DNA from: Biomphalaria glabrata
Taxonomy: Eukaryota; Mollusca; Gastropoda; Planorbidae
DNA length: 64,000 nucleotides
Reading direction: 5' to 3'
NCBI RefSeq assembly: GCF_947242115.1
Contig: NC_074721.1
Location: 36,829,254 to 36,893,253 of the forward strand
Part shown: piece after piece, positions 22,801 through 34,477 of the stretch
How the letters are laid out: each line of letters starts with the position of its first letter
Numbering within the stretch: the first letter of the stretch is position 1
The notes under the pieces: model-generated
What the model saw: the letters and a program-made list of their open reading frames with translations, nothing else
Told to the model about the DNA's origin: nothing
Databases searched by the model: none
Made by a program: the position numbers and the translations under genes

Positions 22801-23360
22801 TACTATCATCGAAATGCGATTACTAGACATAAGCGCATTTTTTTTACATTAACCCCCAATTCAACAGGGCCCATACTCCTCGAAAAATGACCACACCGTT
22901 GTGGCCGATACAATAAACCACTGGACTAAGCCATGGTCATACATCTAACTCAACTACTTCCTATTTCACTGTGAATACAAAGATTAGATACCAAGATTAG
23001 TATGCTAAGGAATACTGCGTAGCCACACATAGAATGTTTGGTTACAATTTTTATGAACAGCGCGCATGGCATAATGTCAATACATTTATGAACTACATAG
23101 ACTAATATAATTTTGTCTATAAATTGATGAAACGAAGTTGTTATTACATCTAACAAAAAAGTGACAGTGCTGGGACTGGCCTGGGCCCCTGACAATACAG
23201 CATACACAGTAACAATATAGGATTAATTAACAAGCGTAAACAACAAACCTGAAATGCAATGATTCTATACAGATGATAGAGAACAGTAAATAACAAAGAA
23301 AGAGATAAATAATGTTATGTATTATTACGTTTGAGAAATTATATGATGCGCTACATTTAC
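22801..23360. other. Non-coding
   Basis: No gene, RNA or classified repeat recognised. Confidence 0.3.
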
Positions 23361-23362
23361 CT

Positions 23363-23432
23363 TCATTTATCCTTTACTCTATGGGACCGTTGGGGCACCA
23401 CACATGAACCCTCGACCGTATTTCTCCATTTT
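23363..23432 (-). mobile_element. LINE C-terminal fragment
   Basis: Minus strand reads KWRNTVEGSCVVPQRSHRVKDK then stop, the final residues of the LINE family also seen at 30781, 33265, 51060 and 51680. Confidence 0.65.
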
Positions 23433-23477
23433 TCTCTTTTTTTTTTTTTTGCCTTGAATATAGTAATTAAACAAAAA

Positions 23478-23692
23478 AGTAAAGTTCCCCTGTAAGACCT
23501 CGTGATATATTGGGCAGATGGTTCAAAGGTCACCTGTTTATGTGGCCCACGTTTAACGTGGTTGTCATGTGGCCAGCACAACGGTCCACCACATTTCCAC
23601 AACTGCTGTCAGATACTCATAGAGCTGGGTGGACTCAGAGGCGCCTAAAGATCCCGAAAGTGAAAATCCCAGTCTTCACCAGGATTGAAACC
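23478..23692 (-). mobile_element. tRNA-derived SINE, reverse orientation
   Basis: Reverse of the 6485/17863 family: contains the complement of the ggtacctgacttt and gttgtgctggccacatga landmarks, and its B-box end abuts the (CTAT)n run. The tRNA-like head is largely replaced by the microsatellite. Confidence 0.65.
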
Positions 23693-23822
<130 letters not shown>

Positions 23823-24670
23823 AATTCTCTTCATGACTCAACCATTCCTGCCACCACCAAGAAGTCATGGAAAGATCACTCTTTTAATTTTGCTAGACGG
23901 ACAAGAGTTAAACCACGTAAAATTAGCAGCTAATTAAAAAAAGATGGGGGGGGGGGAGAAAAAGTAGTATTCACCCGTCGCTAAATAGCATGGCCGGACA
24001 TAACCATTGTAGGGACCTAAGCGAACCGGATTTTCGCAGAGCCCATTTTGGGTAAGGCAACGGATATAAAGTGAAAATTAAGAGTTTGTATTAGAAAATA
24101 AATTCGTCTATGCATTATATTCATTCTTTACTACTTACAGAGTTACTTTACGAGCCTTACGTGTAGCAAAGTCATACAGTATATCATTATAATTCAGTTT
24201 CCTACATAGATCACGCTCAATAACGAGAATTACCAAATGTTTCAATCTATCTACGATAATTGTTTACCTCAATTAATTTTTAAATAGTTTGAGGCTCGAG
24301 AAGCTTCTTTCACCAGATTCCACAATTACGTGTATTGTATAATGCCGTTTTTTTTTTTTAATCGCGAGTAGGATTGTTGTTTTTTCCATGTTGAATGAAA
24401 CCCCAAGATTACAATTTTGTTAATATTTCTAGAGATTGTTTTATGAGTTTTCAAAAGATTTAAATAATTTCCGGAGATTTCCAGGACTGTTTCGTATATT
24501 TTGTAATTTCAGGAGTTTTTCAGGGGCTCCAGATAAATCAGGAGGCCGAGGAAAATCTGTTATAAGTTGTAAAATCGTTTAATAATTTACACCTAAGAAT
24601 AGCGTGGGGCCCTGTGAAAGTGCGGGGCCCACTGCGGTCGCATAGGTTGCATAGGCCTCAGACCGCACAG
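23823..24670 (-). repeat. Interspersed repeat plus hAT-type MITE
   Basis: Bases 23823-23988 are the reverse of the repeat at 1600-1812 (attctcttcatgactcaacc, a G-run, cacccgtcgctaaatag). From 23989 follows a relative of the 4062-4608 MITE with gtgaaaattaagagtttgta near the left and gtggggcccactgcg-like blocks near the right end at about 24665. Target duplication is only partly preserved. Confidence 0.55.
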
Positions 24671-24963
24671 TAAAATAGCGGCATATGCTACGCCGTAGGT
24701 CGACTAGATTCAATATTACACTTCTAGCTTAGCTTTCTTTAACGTGACCTAAACGGGGACTGAACTAGCCCCCTCCCCCATAATTCTATCTTCCCTGACC
24801 CCAGCTACCCTTTCGCTTGACCTCCCCTTGACGTCTCCCCTACCCTTTCAGTCTATTGTTTAAGTAAATAGTTGTCTCCTATTCTATAGTCGTCTGCTAT
24901 CTTAAGTGTTTACATTTGCTAACAATAGCAGTAACAACTGGGGATTGTCAAGCTAAGTCCTAA
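24671..24963. other. Non-coding
   Basis: C-rich and T-rich sequence without a recognisable gene or repeat. Confidence 0.25.
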
Positions 24964-24967
24964 GTAT

Positions 24968-25422
24968 TGTTACATATGTCTGAATCTTCTGGCTAAATGT
25001 ATTAGTAGGCACACAAATAAAAACACTGCAAAGAACTTGACGACTCAACTTTCAGTTTCATATAACTTTAATGACAATTCGTCACTGTAACATGTAGCGT
25101 AGAAGACTGTACAATATCTGTCAGTTTACAGTTAGCTATACTTCGTTGCAAGTCATCTCTTCACTTCGTTGCAATTCATCTCTTCTCAACTTGCCCGCTG
25201 CAGTGTCATCTCGCTGGGGTCACACGTACTGACCTTTATCTATCACTGTTCATTCGTAAAACTGCCCCCTTCTTAGATCTGTTCGTCCTCTCTGGAATAA
25301 CACGTGAGGGCACGTCACATCCTGTCTTTGTTTATACGCGTAGATTCCAGAGAACACTGGCTGCTGTGTCATCTCGCTGGGGTCACACGTTGACCTCTAC
25401 TTGTCACTGTTCATTTGTAACA
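24968..25422 (+). mobile_element. Solo LTR, probable Ty3/gypsy
   Basis: A 455-bp unit beginning TGTTACATATG and ending CATTTGTAACA, flanked by identical 4-bp repeats gtat (24964-24967 and 25423-25426). It has an AATAAA near 25016 and an internal partial duplication (gtgtcatctcgctggggtca occurs twice). TG...CA ends with inverted TGTTACA/TGTAACA and a 4-bp duplication are what an LTR left by recombination looks like. Family is inferred from the ends only; no internal region remains. Confidence 0.65.
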
Positions 25423-25426
25423 GTAT

Positions 25427-26569
25427 AGTCGCTTCCTCATACGGAAGTTTCCACGTTGCGGCTTTGTGGGAGAATACAACAAAAAACAATGACTTTTTCT
25501 GCACACGATAAACCACATACTATTATATGAGTTAATCTATTAGCTAATACATGGGAACACATAACATAATGTCATTATATTGATGTATGAGAACATAGCA
25601 ATATGCACCGGAAAGTAGGTAATATGATTATGCCATTATGTTTAGCTTGCATGGTGGTAACTTACTATCAAACAATGTCAAATCTTCAACAAAAAGTCTA
25701 CTAAAAGCTCTCTATAATTCATTTGATATTGTGACACATTCACACGTAAATAGAATCATGTACTGCCTGCTTATATTTATAAAATGTCTTAGATTAAAAA
25801 AAATTAAAGAATCCCTTTTTATAACAAAAATCTTATCAAAAGAAGAAGAACTCTTTAAAACTATATATTTATATATAAATCTACAAGTTATTTTGCTTAT
25901 TCGATCACAGAGAAAATAATTAATTATCAATAATTAATTGACTAATTCGATATTTTAAAAAATAAATTCATGTTTTGATAGGTACAATAGACAATTGTTG
26001 AAAGTATCAACTTGATCGGAGAATGTTTGATGGAGAAACACCGTTAACAATTATTGAAGGGGACTAAACCCGAACAAATTTTGTCATATCTGTTAATTCT
26101 TACAGAATAGTTTCTCTTTTTGGTATTAAACAAAAAAATTAGTTACCAGTAATTAATTAACCATGTGATTATTATTTTTTTTATTGATTCATGTCTTGTC
26201 TATACCAATGAATAATTGTGCAAAGTATCAACTTAATCAGAGAATGGGTGTGAGAGAAATAACTTGTACAAACTTTTTACCAGACAGACAGAGTGAGTCA
26301 AAGAAACAATCACTAACAATAAAAACTCAAATGCAGACATATGTTCAACAAATATGTATGTCAGAAACATTCCCAGTGGATTTTGTTATTAACTTTATTA
26401 TCTCACCCCCCACCACCCCCGGCTACATTGTTTTTTGATAACCCAGTCACAGAAGTTCGTGTATAATGTCTAGCTGTGTGTGTAATGACTTCAGAAACAA
26501 AGACTCTATGACATTTCACTAGCACGTTGTTTATTATTTGGCAATTCTCTAAGTCGGCATTTAAACTTC
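25427..26569. repeat. AT-rich interspersed repeat material
   Basis: No gene seen. Stretches around 25975-26290 (gatcggagaatg, then cttgtacaaactttttacca and cagacagacagag) belong to a dispersed family also found at 26830-26945, 45700-46110 and 47770-47970, recognised by cccattctcgga and its complement, a caaagtatcaactt block and runs of the pentamer ttaat. Confidence 0.45.
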
Positions 26570-26815
26570 CAGTATTTTATGTTATTACAAAGTTTATCAT
26601 CTCTGTCAGTCTGTGGAGTATCACCAGAGAATGCCGACTACGTCCTCCAAAACTGCTCTCTTTACCAAGAGGCCCGTGTAAGACACTGGCCCCCAAATCA
26701 CCTCAATAGAAAGAAAACTACATGGATTTCGAAACCACTGCGCAGTTCATCTCATGTATTGGTCTAGTCATCTGAACACTCCAACATGACAATGAGAACG
26801 AAGAAGAAGTAGAAG
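26570..26815 (+). mobile_element. LINE C-terminus with single copy of the 42-bp unit
   Basis: Plus strand reads VSPENADYVLQNCSLYQEAR then HWPPNHL, and later, in another frame, TAQFISCIGLVI followed by a stop, then a gaagaagaag-rich tail. This is the end of an I-like LINE protein. The last codons are the unit that was amplified to about 42 copies at 12603-14372. Confidence 0.75.
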
Positions 26816-26949
26816 AACATCAGTCTGTCAGTGTGGAACAAACATTACGCACGTTATTTCTCCCACTTCCCATTCTCGATATAAGTTTCTACTTTGCACA
26901 GTTATTTATTTGGCATAGTCGATCGATAAATTAAATTTAAAAAAAAAAG

Positions 26950-27215
26950 GTCCCCTTTCAGACCTTGTGGTCTATAGGGCAGATAATGTAAAGGTCATCT
27001 GTTGTTATTGCTTACGGTAAACGATGGTGTCACGTGGCCAGCGCAACGTGTCAACCGCCTTTACTTTTCCCCAACTAATGTCAGGTACCCATTAGAGGGT
27101 GGACTCAAAGCGCCCAAAGAAATTAAATATCTCAGTCTTAACTAGGATTTGAACCAGTGACCTCCGAATCGGAAGCCAAGCCCTTTACTGCTCAACCACA
27201 GCGCCTAGTGGTAAT
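26950..27215 (-). mobile_element. tRNA-derived SINE, reverse orientation, near complete
   Basis: Minus-strand head is ggcgctgtggttgagcagt with B-box complement at ggatttgaaccagtgacc, body through caggtacccattagag (complement of the tgggtacctga landmark) to aggtcccctttcagacc at its far end. Best preserved copy of this family in the window. Confidence 0.75.
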
Positions 27216-27334
27216 TAATTACTTACGTTTGAAATCAAAATAAATAAATTTCAGTCTTAAGAGATATGGCTATAAATGTGGAGCAATTCCGCCTGATATG
27301 ATACGATTTTTAAATAAAGTGCGTTCAGTTGAAA

Positions 27335-27572
27335 GCGTGGTCGAGAGGCCAAGTGCGCTTGAACTTGGCTTGGCTACCTAGAAGGGGGCTAGAGGTTCGA
27401 CACCCGAATCGGGCAGAGTTGTTGTGCGCCTAAAGGCAGCACGGAAAACCAACTCCTAGATACCCCCTACCCCCACTGGTCCACAAATGAGATTGGACCA
27501 AAAACGCCCTGAGCATGCTATAAGCATGAAAGTAGCGCTATATAAAAGCTATAATAATAATAATAATAATAT
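27335..27572 (+). mobile_element. tRNA-derived SINE, second family
   Basis: tRNA-like head (gcgtggtcgagaggccaagt, B box gaggttcgacacc), body with tggtccacaaatgagattgg, and a 3' end agcgctatataaaagctata followed by (ATA)n. The tail differs from the 6485 family; the gcgctatataa...(ATA)n ending is widespread in animal SINEs. It lies 200 bases before the lectin gene 3 promoter. Confidence 0.75.
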
Positions 27573-27777
27573 GTTGATTGTGTTTATTATTTTCTTTCTT
27601 TAGAACTCTTGGTTTCAAGCGTTATTACTGGCTTACTCAATACGGATCTAAAACCGGATGTAAATTCGATATCTCTATATTGTTTACTTTTTCTTTGAAA
27701 GGCGCAATTGTCTTCACCAACCTCTTCCCACCTCCTGGTAGATCATTTGGTACATCCTCCTATACGAGACAGAAAAC

Positions 27778-27784
27778 TATAAAT
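27778..27784 (+). promoter_or_regulatory. TATA box, lectin gene 3
   Basis: TATAAAT 67 bases before the start codon. Confidence 0.6.
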
Positions 27785-27844
27785 GCTCTAATTCATAAAC
27801 CCACAAATATCAAATGGTTTTGTAACGCTGAGACTAGCAGAGAA

Positions 27845-28813
27845 ATGCAATTAATGCTTATTATTATTGTTGTTTTGTCCAGTCTGCAACTTGCAAGCTG
27901 TAATTATGGTAAGTTTGGACTTTAATTCCTGAAAGGGGAAAAACAGCTTTTAGTTTTTGTGCTGTCTGTCTGTCCGTCGGTCTGTCAAAATATCTAAAAA
28001 CTAGAAAATATATTGAACTTTCTTATTTAAAATACAACAAAAACGACTTTTTTTTTTATAAATACACACTTTTTACACGTGGCAAAAAGGTATTGGTCTA
28101 ATATGCCCACATGTTGTGACGTGCAGGTCGGTGTTCCGGCCTTACATAACGATTGCTTTTGCTCAATTTTATTCTAAATACTATTAGCACTTGATTTCGA
28201 TCTGACTTACTTTTTCGTACATTTATTTGTTTCAGAGGAGGCAGCTGTCCAATGCAGAAGCAATTGTCCAATGTTGGACTTCAGATACATTGTGGACACA
28301 CTCCTACAGCAACAGAGGGAACTCTGCAGATATCAGTGTCTGACCAATTTCTCGGACGATCTAGCAGAGACACTAAAAGGTCACATTGAAGCCATCAGTG
28401 CTTTACTTTTTCACCCCCCTTTGAACTACCACAACAGGAAGTACATCATCTCCAAGTTTCCTTACCAAAGTTCTGAAGAAGCCATGACATACTGCACAGC
28501 TTTTGGCGGCTACCTGGCAGAAGTCAGTGACGAAAACGAGTATAGGGCGCTGCAGAATTTCGTTTTGAATACATCGTCAGTAGACATTGTGCTTATCTCT
28601 GGATCCGACGCCATAACTGAAGGCGCCTGGATATTTCAGCGCACTGGTGGGCCAGTACCATTTTTAGATTTGATTCCTGGACAGCCTGATAATTTGGGAG
28701 AGGAAGATTGCTTAAATTTATGGAAACAGTACGGCGGTAAGATGAATGACCTGCCATGTGGTTTCAGGAGTTCTCAAGACAGGTTTATGTGTGAGCTACC
28801 TAGATTTTACTAG
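27845..28813 (+). CDS. Secreted C-type lectin, gene 3 (two exons)
   Basis: Exons 27845-27908 and 28236-28813; the phase-1 intron of 327 bases has gtaagt and ttcag. 213 residues. Signal peptide MQLMLIIIVVLSSLQLASC; a second in-frame ATG at 27854 would give a start closer to genes 1 and 2, so the exact start is open. The neck has the same cysteine spacing as gene 1 (NCPM, RELCRYQC). CTLD: MTYC, GGYLAE, SGSDA, GQPDN, EEDC, MND, LPC, FMCEL. It differs from gene 1 mainly around the sugar-site loop (VPFLDLIPGQPDN lacks the extra Cys of WCPGQPD). This compact copy probably shows the ancestral intron size. Confidence 0.9.
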
Positions 28814-28943
28814 CTGGCCTTTGATGACCTCTACAAATGTACCACAATGTTTCTACTGTTAAATTTCTCTGTTTAGAAGAACCATCACTTACACAAATTT
28901 AGCATAAACATGTTTTAGTTTTTGTACTATAAATTTTATAATT

Positions 28944-28949
28944 AATAAA
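28944..28949 (+). terminator. Polyadenylation signal, lectin gene 3
   Basis: AATAAA 131 bases after the stop codon. Confidence 0.6.
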
Positions 28950-28950
28950 A

Positions 28951-30122
28951 ATGACAAAATTTATTTTGTTACTTATGCCTTATTTTTGTTTTATATTAAA
29001 ATTTTTACTATTAACTTTTATAATTAACTAAACAATACCCGCGCCTCGCTATGGTTTAAGTAGATAGTATATGTTTATTTTGAAAGGTAAATAGTTTTCA
29101 ACTTTTAACGAAAGAAATGACCCGCATTCTAATGTTCCCTCAGTTAAGCACAATTTTCTGATTCTCAAACTCTTTAAGTTTCCCATTTGTGCAATCAAGC
29201 AACCCCAACCAGCTCATTTAGATTAGACACAAATAGCAGCTGTAGCCTTCTCGTTCAAACGCTTCTCCCCACCCACCCACGCACACAACACTTATATTTT
29301 TGACATGAAATCCCCCTCCACCAACGACACTCTTTTTGTCTGTTTCATCTCTTTCAATGAAACAGCTGTCATTACACACAGACGAACGAACGAGTCACAC
29401 ACACACTTACTAGGCCCTTGAATTTTAGAAGCACACGTCTGGTTAGTTTAATGTTTAGTATTTAGTGGTACAGCTAGCTTTGCATTGCCATCCAATAGGT
29501 GTTTGGCATTCTCCAATAAAACAAATATCATCATGAACCATGCACAAGGGCCTACCCCTCTTTTAATGTGATCTGCCATGCCAATATATTGTTGTAACCC
29601 TGCCTTGCAATCATACACACCATAGACATACACTACAGATCAGTATCGTTTTCTTTATAAACATATAAAAAAAGGCAAATTTGCTTTCGTAATTGTCATT
29701 ATTCAGGGTGTCTATAATTATTATCTATAACACACCATTCTAGAAATAACTTATATAAACATTAAGATAGAAAAGTGTAATAATATTTTTAAATAAAAAT
29801 ATAACATAACAATAGTTATTACTGACCTGGTGTTGATAGTGGTTTTCAAAACGTTATCAAAGAACCACTGATTCCGAAGCGGGACACATTTCAGCGTCGT
29901 TATTGTGAAACATGATAGGTTGCTTTATCTTCGGGTAACTTCAAAAGGAGATAGTGCTCATCTTCAATTACGAATGAGAAATATTAACAGTTGTTATTTT
30001 GGTATAAGGCAGTCTGAATATGGAAAGACTTACAGAGGTAAGTAGAAAGAATGTTTTGTAATTGTGTTTATGTTAAATGATCTTTTTTTTTTCGGGGGGA
30101 AGGGAATAATGTTATTTATTAT
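28951..30122. other. Non-coding
   Basis: AT-rich, no exon or classified repeat recognised. A 61-codon open frame on the minus strand near 29448-29633 has no features of a known protein and is left uncalled. Confidence 0.3.
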
Positions 30123-30240
30123 TAGGGGTGCACCGGATAGTAGCATCGGCTCCGCCGACTATTCGGACATTTTTCACTATCCGGCCATATTCGGCTACGG
30201 CGAAATATCACTGCAGGATAGTTGGCCTGATAGTAAAATG
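30123..30240. mobile_element. Possible hAT end
   Basis: The bases aggggtgcaccggatag followed by a run of ccg/cgg-rich short palindromes (cggctccgccgactattcgg) resemble the end of a known hAT type beginning CAGGGGTGCACCG. No second end or target duplication was found, so this is a fragment at best. Confidence 0.35.
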
Positions 30241-30780
30241 TACTCAAAAGTACATACATTTCTATTATTATGTACAATGTGGAAGGGATTTGTTTTATGT
30301 CTGTTATGGAATATATTAAATTATATATTTAAATAAAACAATGTGCGTAAAAATATATGAGTATGCACAAAACTACTTTTATTACAAAGACAAGGCATAT
30401 TAAAATGAATAAAATGGAAACTTTTCATTATAAATGCACATCAGATACATATATACATACATACATATATTTGTCTTGACCTTTGAGTGGACTAGTAAAC
30501 CACGTCACGCTTACCAGACGTCTAGCTAGCTATACGGGTATATCTCCAGTGGTAGAGATGCACAACTCTCACCCCCCTTTTATTTGATTGGTCCATGAGA
30601 TTGACAGGTCAAGGCGGGACGTATTGTCAGCATGTTAGCACTGGGGGAACTGGGTTTGTTTACTTGGTAGTAAATCTTAATTATAGGCTAAGGCTGGTCT
30701 TCAAGCCACACCTTTACACGGGTAACCAAATGTTTGTCTAGCTAGAACCTAAGGCCTTATTACAAGATCTTGAGGGCTCA

Positions 30781-31000
30781 TTAAGACCTTGCTTCAAGGA
30801 AGGAAAAAGAAGAAGAGGCGGATAGAGAAAGCGATGGGAAGACAAATACTACAATGGACTGGCCTGCCATTGAAAGAGGTTCTATCCAAAGCAAAAGCCT
30901 GAGTGAAGGAGAAAGACGGTCGACGAATCTTGTGTGGTGCCCCAAAGGTCTAACAGAGCAAGGTATAGGTGAAAGGGAAGTTAATTGTATGGTAGTCGCT
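30781..31000 (+). mobile_element. LINE C-terminal fragment
   Basis: Frames on the plus strand give KRRGGSRKR-like, WTGLPLKEVLSKAK and then a WCPKG-type end, the C-terminal block (WTGL...SKA...EEWR...VVPQ) of a LINE family. Related fragments: 23363, 33265, 51060 and 51680. Confidence 0.6.
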
Positions 31001-31450
31001 TGAAGCAGAAAATCAATGGTAATTGCCAAATATTTTATGTAAGACAGTCCTATAAGCCATGTGTGTTATATATCTGCCTCCCCCATTTAATTTTTAAAAA
31101 AATATTTTTTACGCTAGTTATAGGAGTTTATTTTTTTTGTTAAACACGTTTTATACAGAAATTTTGTAGGTAACAAAATGTGTTCGTTTTAGATGATCTA
31201 TATTATTGTTTAGCTGTCTATAAATAGCACTAAAAGTCTTTTCAATTGTCTTCCATATTTATCTTCTCCCGAAATCGTTATTCCTGGCTACATCAACACA
31301 TGCATGTAAACATCAATGTTCTTTAAAAACATGGCTCCACTACGTTTATCTATTTTGTTTGGCATCAACATGTAACTAAACCCATATCCTGCACCCCAAC
31401 ATTCTGACCATTCTCTAGGTAGTATGGTCAAATCTTCTTACAGAAGGCAC

Positions 31451-31458
31451 TATAAAAG
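31451..31458 (+). promoter_or_regulatory. TATA box, lectin gene 4
   Basis: TATAAAAG 86 bases before the start codon, the same spacing as in genes 1 and 2. Confidence 0.65.
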
Positions 31459-31536
31459 CTTGGAGTCGTATATTCATAAACACAAGTACCAAAAATTATC
31501 TATAGCTAGAGAATTTGAACGGATCTATAATACAGA

Positions 31537-33210
31537 ATGTTCTCAATTATAATACTAATGTGTCTGCTTTCTACGCTACGCATTATTAGTAGTAATAGTA
31601 AGTTTTTTTTATTTCATTAAATAATTTATTCACAGTGTTCGCTTTTAAAGCACATGAGAACCCTTGTATGTATATAGTTAAAAGATGACAAAATGGAACA
31701 TCAGGCAACATATCTTTTTTTCGAAATTAAACAAATTTGGCCATAGTTCAGGTTGTATTTCTTGTTTAATATTGCATTCTATCTTAATCTGGAACAGACA
31801 CAAAATAGAACAGTAATAGAACGAATATTCACATTTGACCAGAGTAACTCCTTTAGTAAAATCACTAAATTCAGAAAGCCTTCAGGACAGAAGACTCAAA
31901 AGTAAAGTAGCAATTATGCATAAAGCAATGAACCATAATCTTCAAATACAAAAGCAAAATATAATAAAACTAATTGGCCCCGCGAAATCCGTTTCGCATA
32001 GGGCCCCACAATGATTAAGTCCGGCCGTGCTATTTAGTGACTATACATATATATACATATTAGATTACTTAATCTATTTCCATGACTTCTTAGTCACAAT
32101 GGTTAAGTATGGCGCTGCTATTTAGTGTTTGTAAAATGTTTGTTTGTAAAATGTTTTACAGATTTCGGATGTCCCTTCAGAGTTGACAATAGTTACTTCC
32201 TAGTCCGAACCTCCAGGACGAAGGGGGATGGGAGCGGGCAGGGTTTGAACCAGGGACTATCGATAAATCCAAACAACAGTCCAGCGCGCAAACCGAACGG
32301 CCAGGCAGCCATCCGTAGTGACAGGAGAAAAACTACTTGTTCTCTCTCCCCCCCCCCCCCCCCACTTTTTACGTGATGTAGAGATTTAAAAGAGAGTGAT
32401 CTTTCTTGGTTACAACGGTCCGGCCCTGCTATTTTGTGAATATTAAATGATGATAATTTCATTTCTTTGCGATTAAATGAAATTAAAATAAAATAATTAT
32501 TTAACACAACAAAAAAAGACATAACAATTTACTAGTGAATACCGTCAAATCACAGTTGAAGAGGTTGATTTTAGGTTTTAGGATTGAGGTAGTTGTATCT
32601 ATTTGATGTATTGCTTGCTTCTGTTCTTGCAGACAACTCGCTTCCACATTGCAACAGCACCTGTCCAGTGTTTGACCTGAAATACGTCGTGGACACACTC
32701 CTACAGCAACAGAGAGAACTCTGCACCTATCAGTGTTTAAACAATGGCTCTGACGATATGGTTGAGGCACTAAAAGTCCAAATAGAAGCCATCCTCCCTC
32801 TCCTGTTCCACCCCCCTTTAAACTTCAACAACAGGAAATACGTCATCTCCAAGTTTCCTTACCAAAGTTCTGAAGAAGCCATGACATACTGCACAGCTTT
32901 TGGCGGCTACCTGGCAGAAGTCAATGACATCGACGAGTACACGGCCTTGCAAAATTTTGTTCTAAATACACCGGCAGTAGACATTGTGCTCATCGCTGGG
33001 TCTGACGCCATAACAGAAGGAACCTGGAGGTTTCAGAGAACTGGTGGGCCAGTACCAATTTTAGATTGGATTCCAGGACAGCCTGATAATTTGGGAGAGG
33101 AAGATTGCTTGAATTTATGGAAACAATATGGCGGTAAGATGAATGACCTGCCGTGTGGTTTCAGGAGTTCTCAAGACAGGTTTATGTGTGAGCTACTTAA
33201 TTTGTACTAA
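31537..33210 (+). CDS. Secreted C-type lectin, gene 4 (two exons)
   Basis: Exons 31537-31597 and 32633-33210; phase-1 intron of 1035 bases with gtaagt and cttgcag; 212 residues. The signal peptide (MFSIIILMCLLSTLRIISS) differs from genes 1-3, while exon 2 is very close to gene 1: HCNSTCPVFDLKYVVD, RELCTYQC, MTYC, GGYLAE, GSDA, WIPGQPDN, EEDC, MND, LPC, FMCEL. So the second exon looks more recently shared than the first, which could mean exon-level gene conversion. The intron holds a LINE scrap, MITE-like repeats and a reversed SINE. Predicted secreted, calcium-dependent sugar binder; ligand unknown. Confidence 0.9.
31783..31972 (+). mobile_element. LINE fragment in intron of lectin gene 4
   Basis: Matches the stretch near 7880-8070 of the intron-1 LINE (ctggaacagacacaaaatag ... 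cttcaggacagaagactcaa). A short piece from the C-terminal half, with a small internal deletion. Confidence 0.85.
31973..32420. repeat. MITE-like repeats and reversed SINE in intron of lectin gene 4
   Basis: Bases 31975-32040 and 32400-32440 carry the gccccgcgaaatccg and cggccctgctatttagtg type ends also seen at 1600. Between them, 32206-32320 on the minus strand reads like a tRNA-derived SINE head (ggctgcctggccgttcgg, B box tggttcaaaccc). A C-run follows at about 32349. Confidence 0.5.
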
Positions 33211-33233
33211 GGGATCGTCCAAAGTATGTAGTG

Positions 33234-33239
33234 AATAAA
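33234..33239 (+). terminator. Polyadenylation signal, lectin gene 4
   Basis: AATAAA 24 bases after the stop; a second AATAAA at 33591, beyond a LINE fragment, may be the original distal site. Confidence 0.5.
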
Positions 33240-33264
33240 TCAACATCACTTTGACTTTCAACTG

Positions 33265-33485
33265 CCCCTTAGTCTGATGACCTGTTGAGGCACCACACTA
33301 GATCTGTCAACCATCTTTCTCCATTCATCTTTGCCATTTGACTTGGATAAAATGTATTCAATGATAGGAATGTTCTTTCTTTAATGTTGTCTTTCCATCA
33401 CTTTCTCTTTTTGTTTTTATTCCTGGTACTGTTCCCTGAAGGAAGGTCTTTGCGAGTCCTGAGGACGTGTGATATCAACATGCTT
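33265..33485 (-). mobile_element. LINE C-terminal fragment behind lectin gene 4
   Basis: Minus strand reads RLAKTFLQGTVPG, then KRESDGKTTLK, and DEWRKMVDRSSVVPQQ in adjacent frames: the same LINE C-terminus as at 30781 and 51680, decayed. Confidence 0.6.
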
Positions 33486-33689
33486 TTTATGTAAATTTGT
33501 TTCTTTTTGACGTTTTTTCATCTGAAGCATATGGTACTTATTTGAAGTAGGTACAAGTATATAACAATTTTAAATACAATCTGTAAACCAAATAAAGTCT
33601 CTTAAGTAAAAAGTTATTACCGGCAGTTGTTGTCATAATTTATGTACATAAATATTTTAATTACATTTTGTTTGTAATATTTCATTTGT

Positions 33690-34115
33690 CATTTTCCTTC
33701 TCCCTCTTTTGCTCTTTATCTCTCTCTCTCTCTCTCTGTCTTTATCTCTCTCTCTTTTTTCCTCTCCCTTTCCATTTATTATCCCCTCTCTCTCACTCTC
33801 TCTTTCCTTATTTTTCTCCATCTCTCTCACTCTCTTTTTCCTCTCCCATTCCATTTATTTCCCCCTCTCTCTCACTCTCTCTTTTCCTCTCCCTTTCCAT
33901 TTTTCCCCCTCTCTCTCACTCTCTCTTTTCCTCTCCCTTTCCATTTCTTTTCCCTCTCTCTCTTTTTTTTCCTCTCCCTTTCCATTTATTTCCCCCTCTC
34001 TCTCACTCTTTCTTTCTCTCACTCTCTTTTTTCTCTCCCTTTCCATTTCTTTCCCCTCTCTCTCTCTTTTCCTCTCCCTTTCCATTTATTTCCCCCTCTC
34101 TCTCATACTCTCTTT
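33690..34115. repeat. CT-rich 46-bp minisatellite, left part
   Basis: Repeats of a unit close to cctctccctttccatttatt plus tccccctctctctcactctctctttt. It continues at 42331-43425 on the other side of the LTR element. Open frames of Ser, Leu, Phe and Pro (or Glu, Arg, Lys on the other strand) are by-products. Confidence 0.95.
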
Positions 34116-34477
34116 TGTGATGTTGCTTATTCAGGCTGTCTTGAAGTCAACCAATTACTCTGCAATCGTTTGGGTGTAATTGTTCGGGTGTATTACGTGT
34201 AGTTGACCAACAATTCAGACAAAAACAAGTACATCTGTTTTTAACTAGTGAAGAGATGTAGTCGACTCTGATGAACAATTGTACATGGATTTATTCTGAT
34301 AAAAGGCCACAGTAGAAGTCTCTGTCACTAAACACGTCGTTACCCTGGAATATTCTATCGCTAACTGATTTTCCGGTCTCTAACCCAACATATCCCAAAC
34401 GTCACTAGTCCCGTTCAATATGCGTCTTCTATGGTGCGTCGCTAAATAACTAACCTATATAAATAAGGTGTCTAACA
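34116..34477 (-). repeat. Downstream LTR
   Basis: 362 bp, begins tgtgatgttgctt and ends ggtgtctaaca on the plus strand; nearly identical to 41969-42330. Confidence 0.95.

Noticed and set aside
29448-29633. Small gene on the minus strand
   Set aside because: 61 codons with no family resemblance, no TATA box or splice context.
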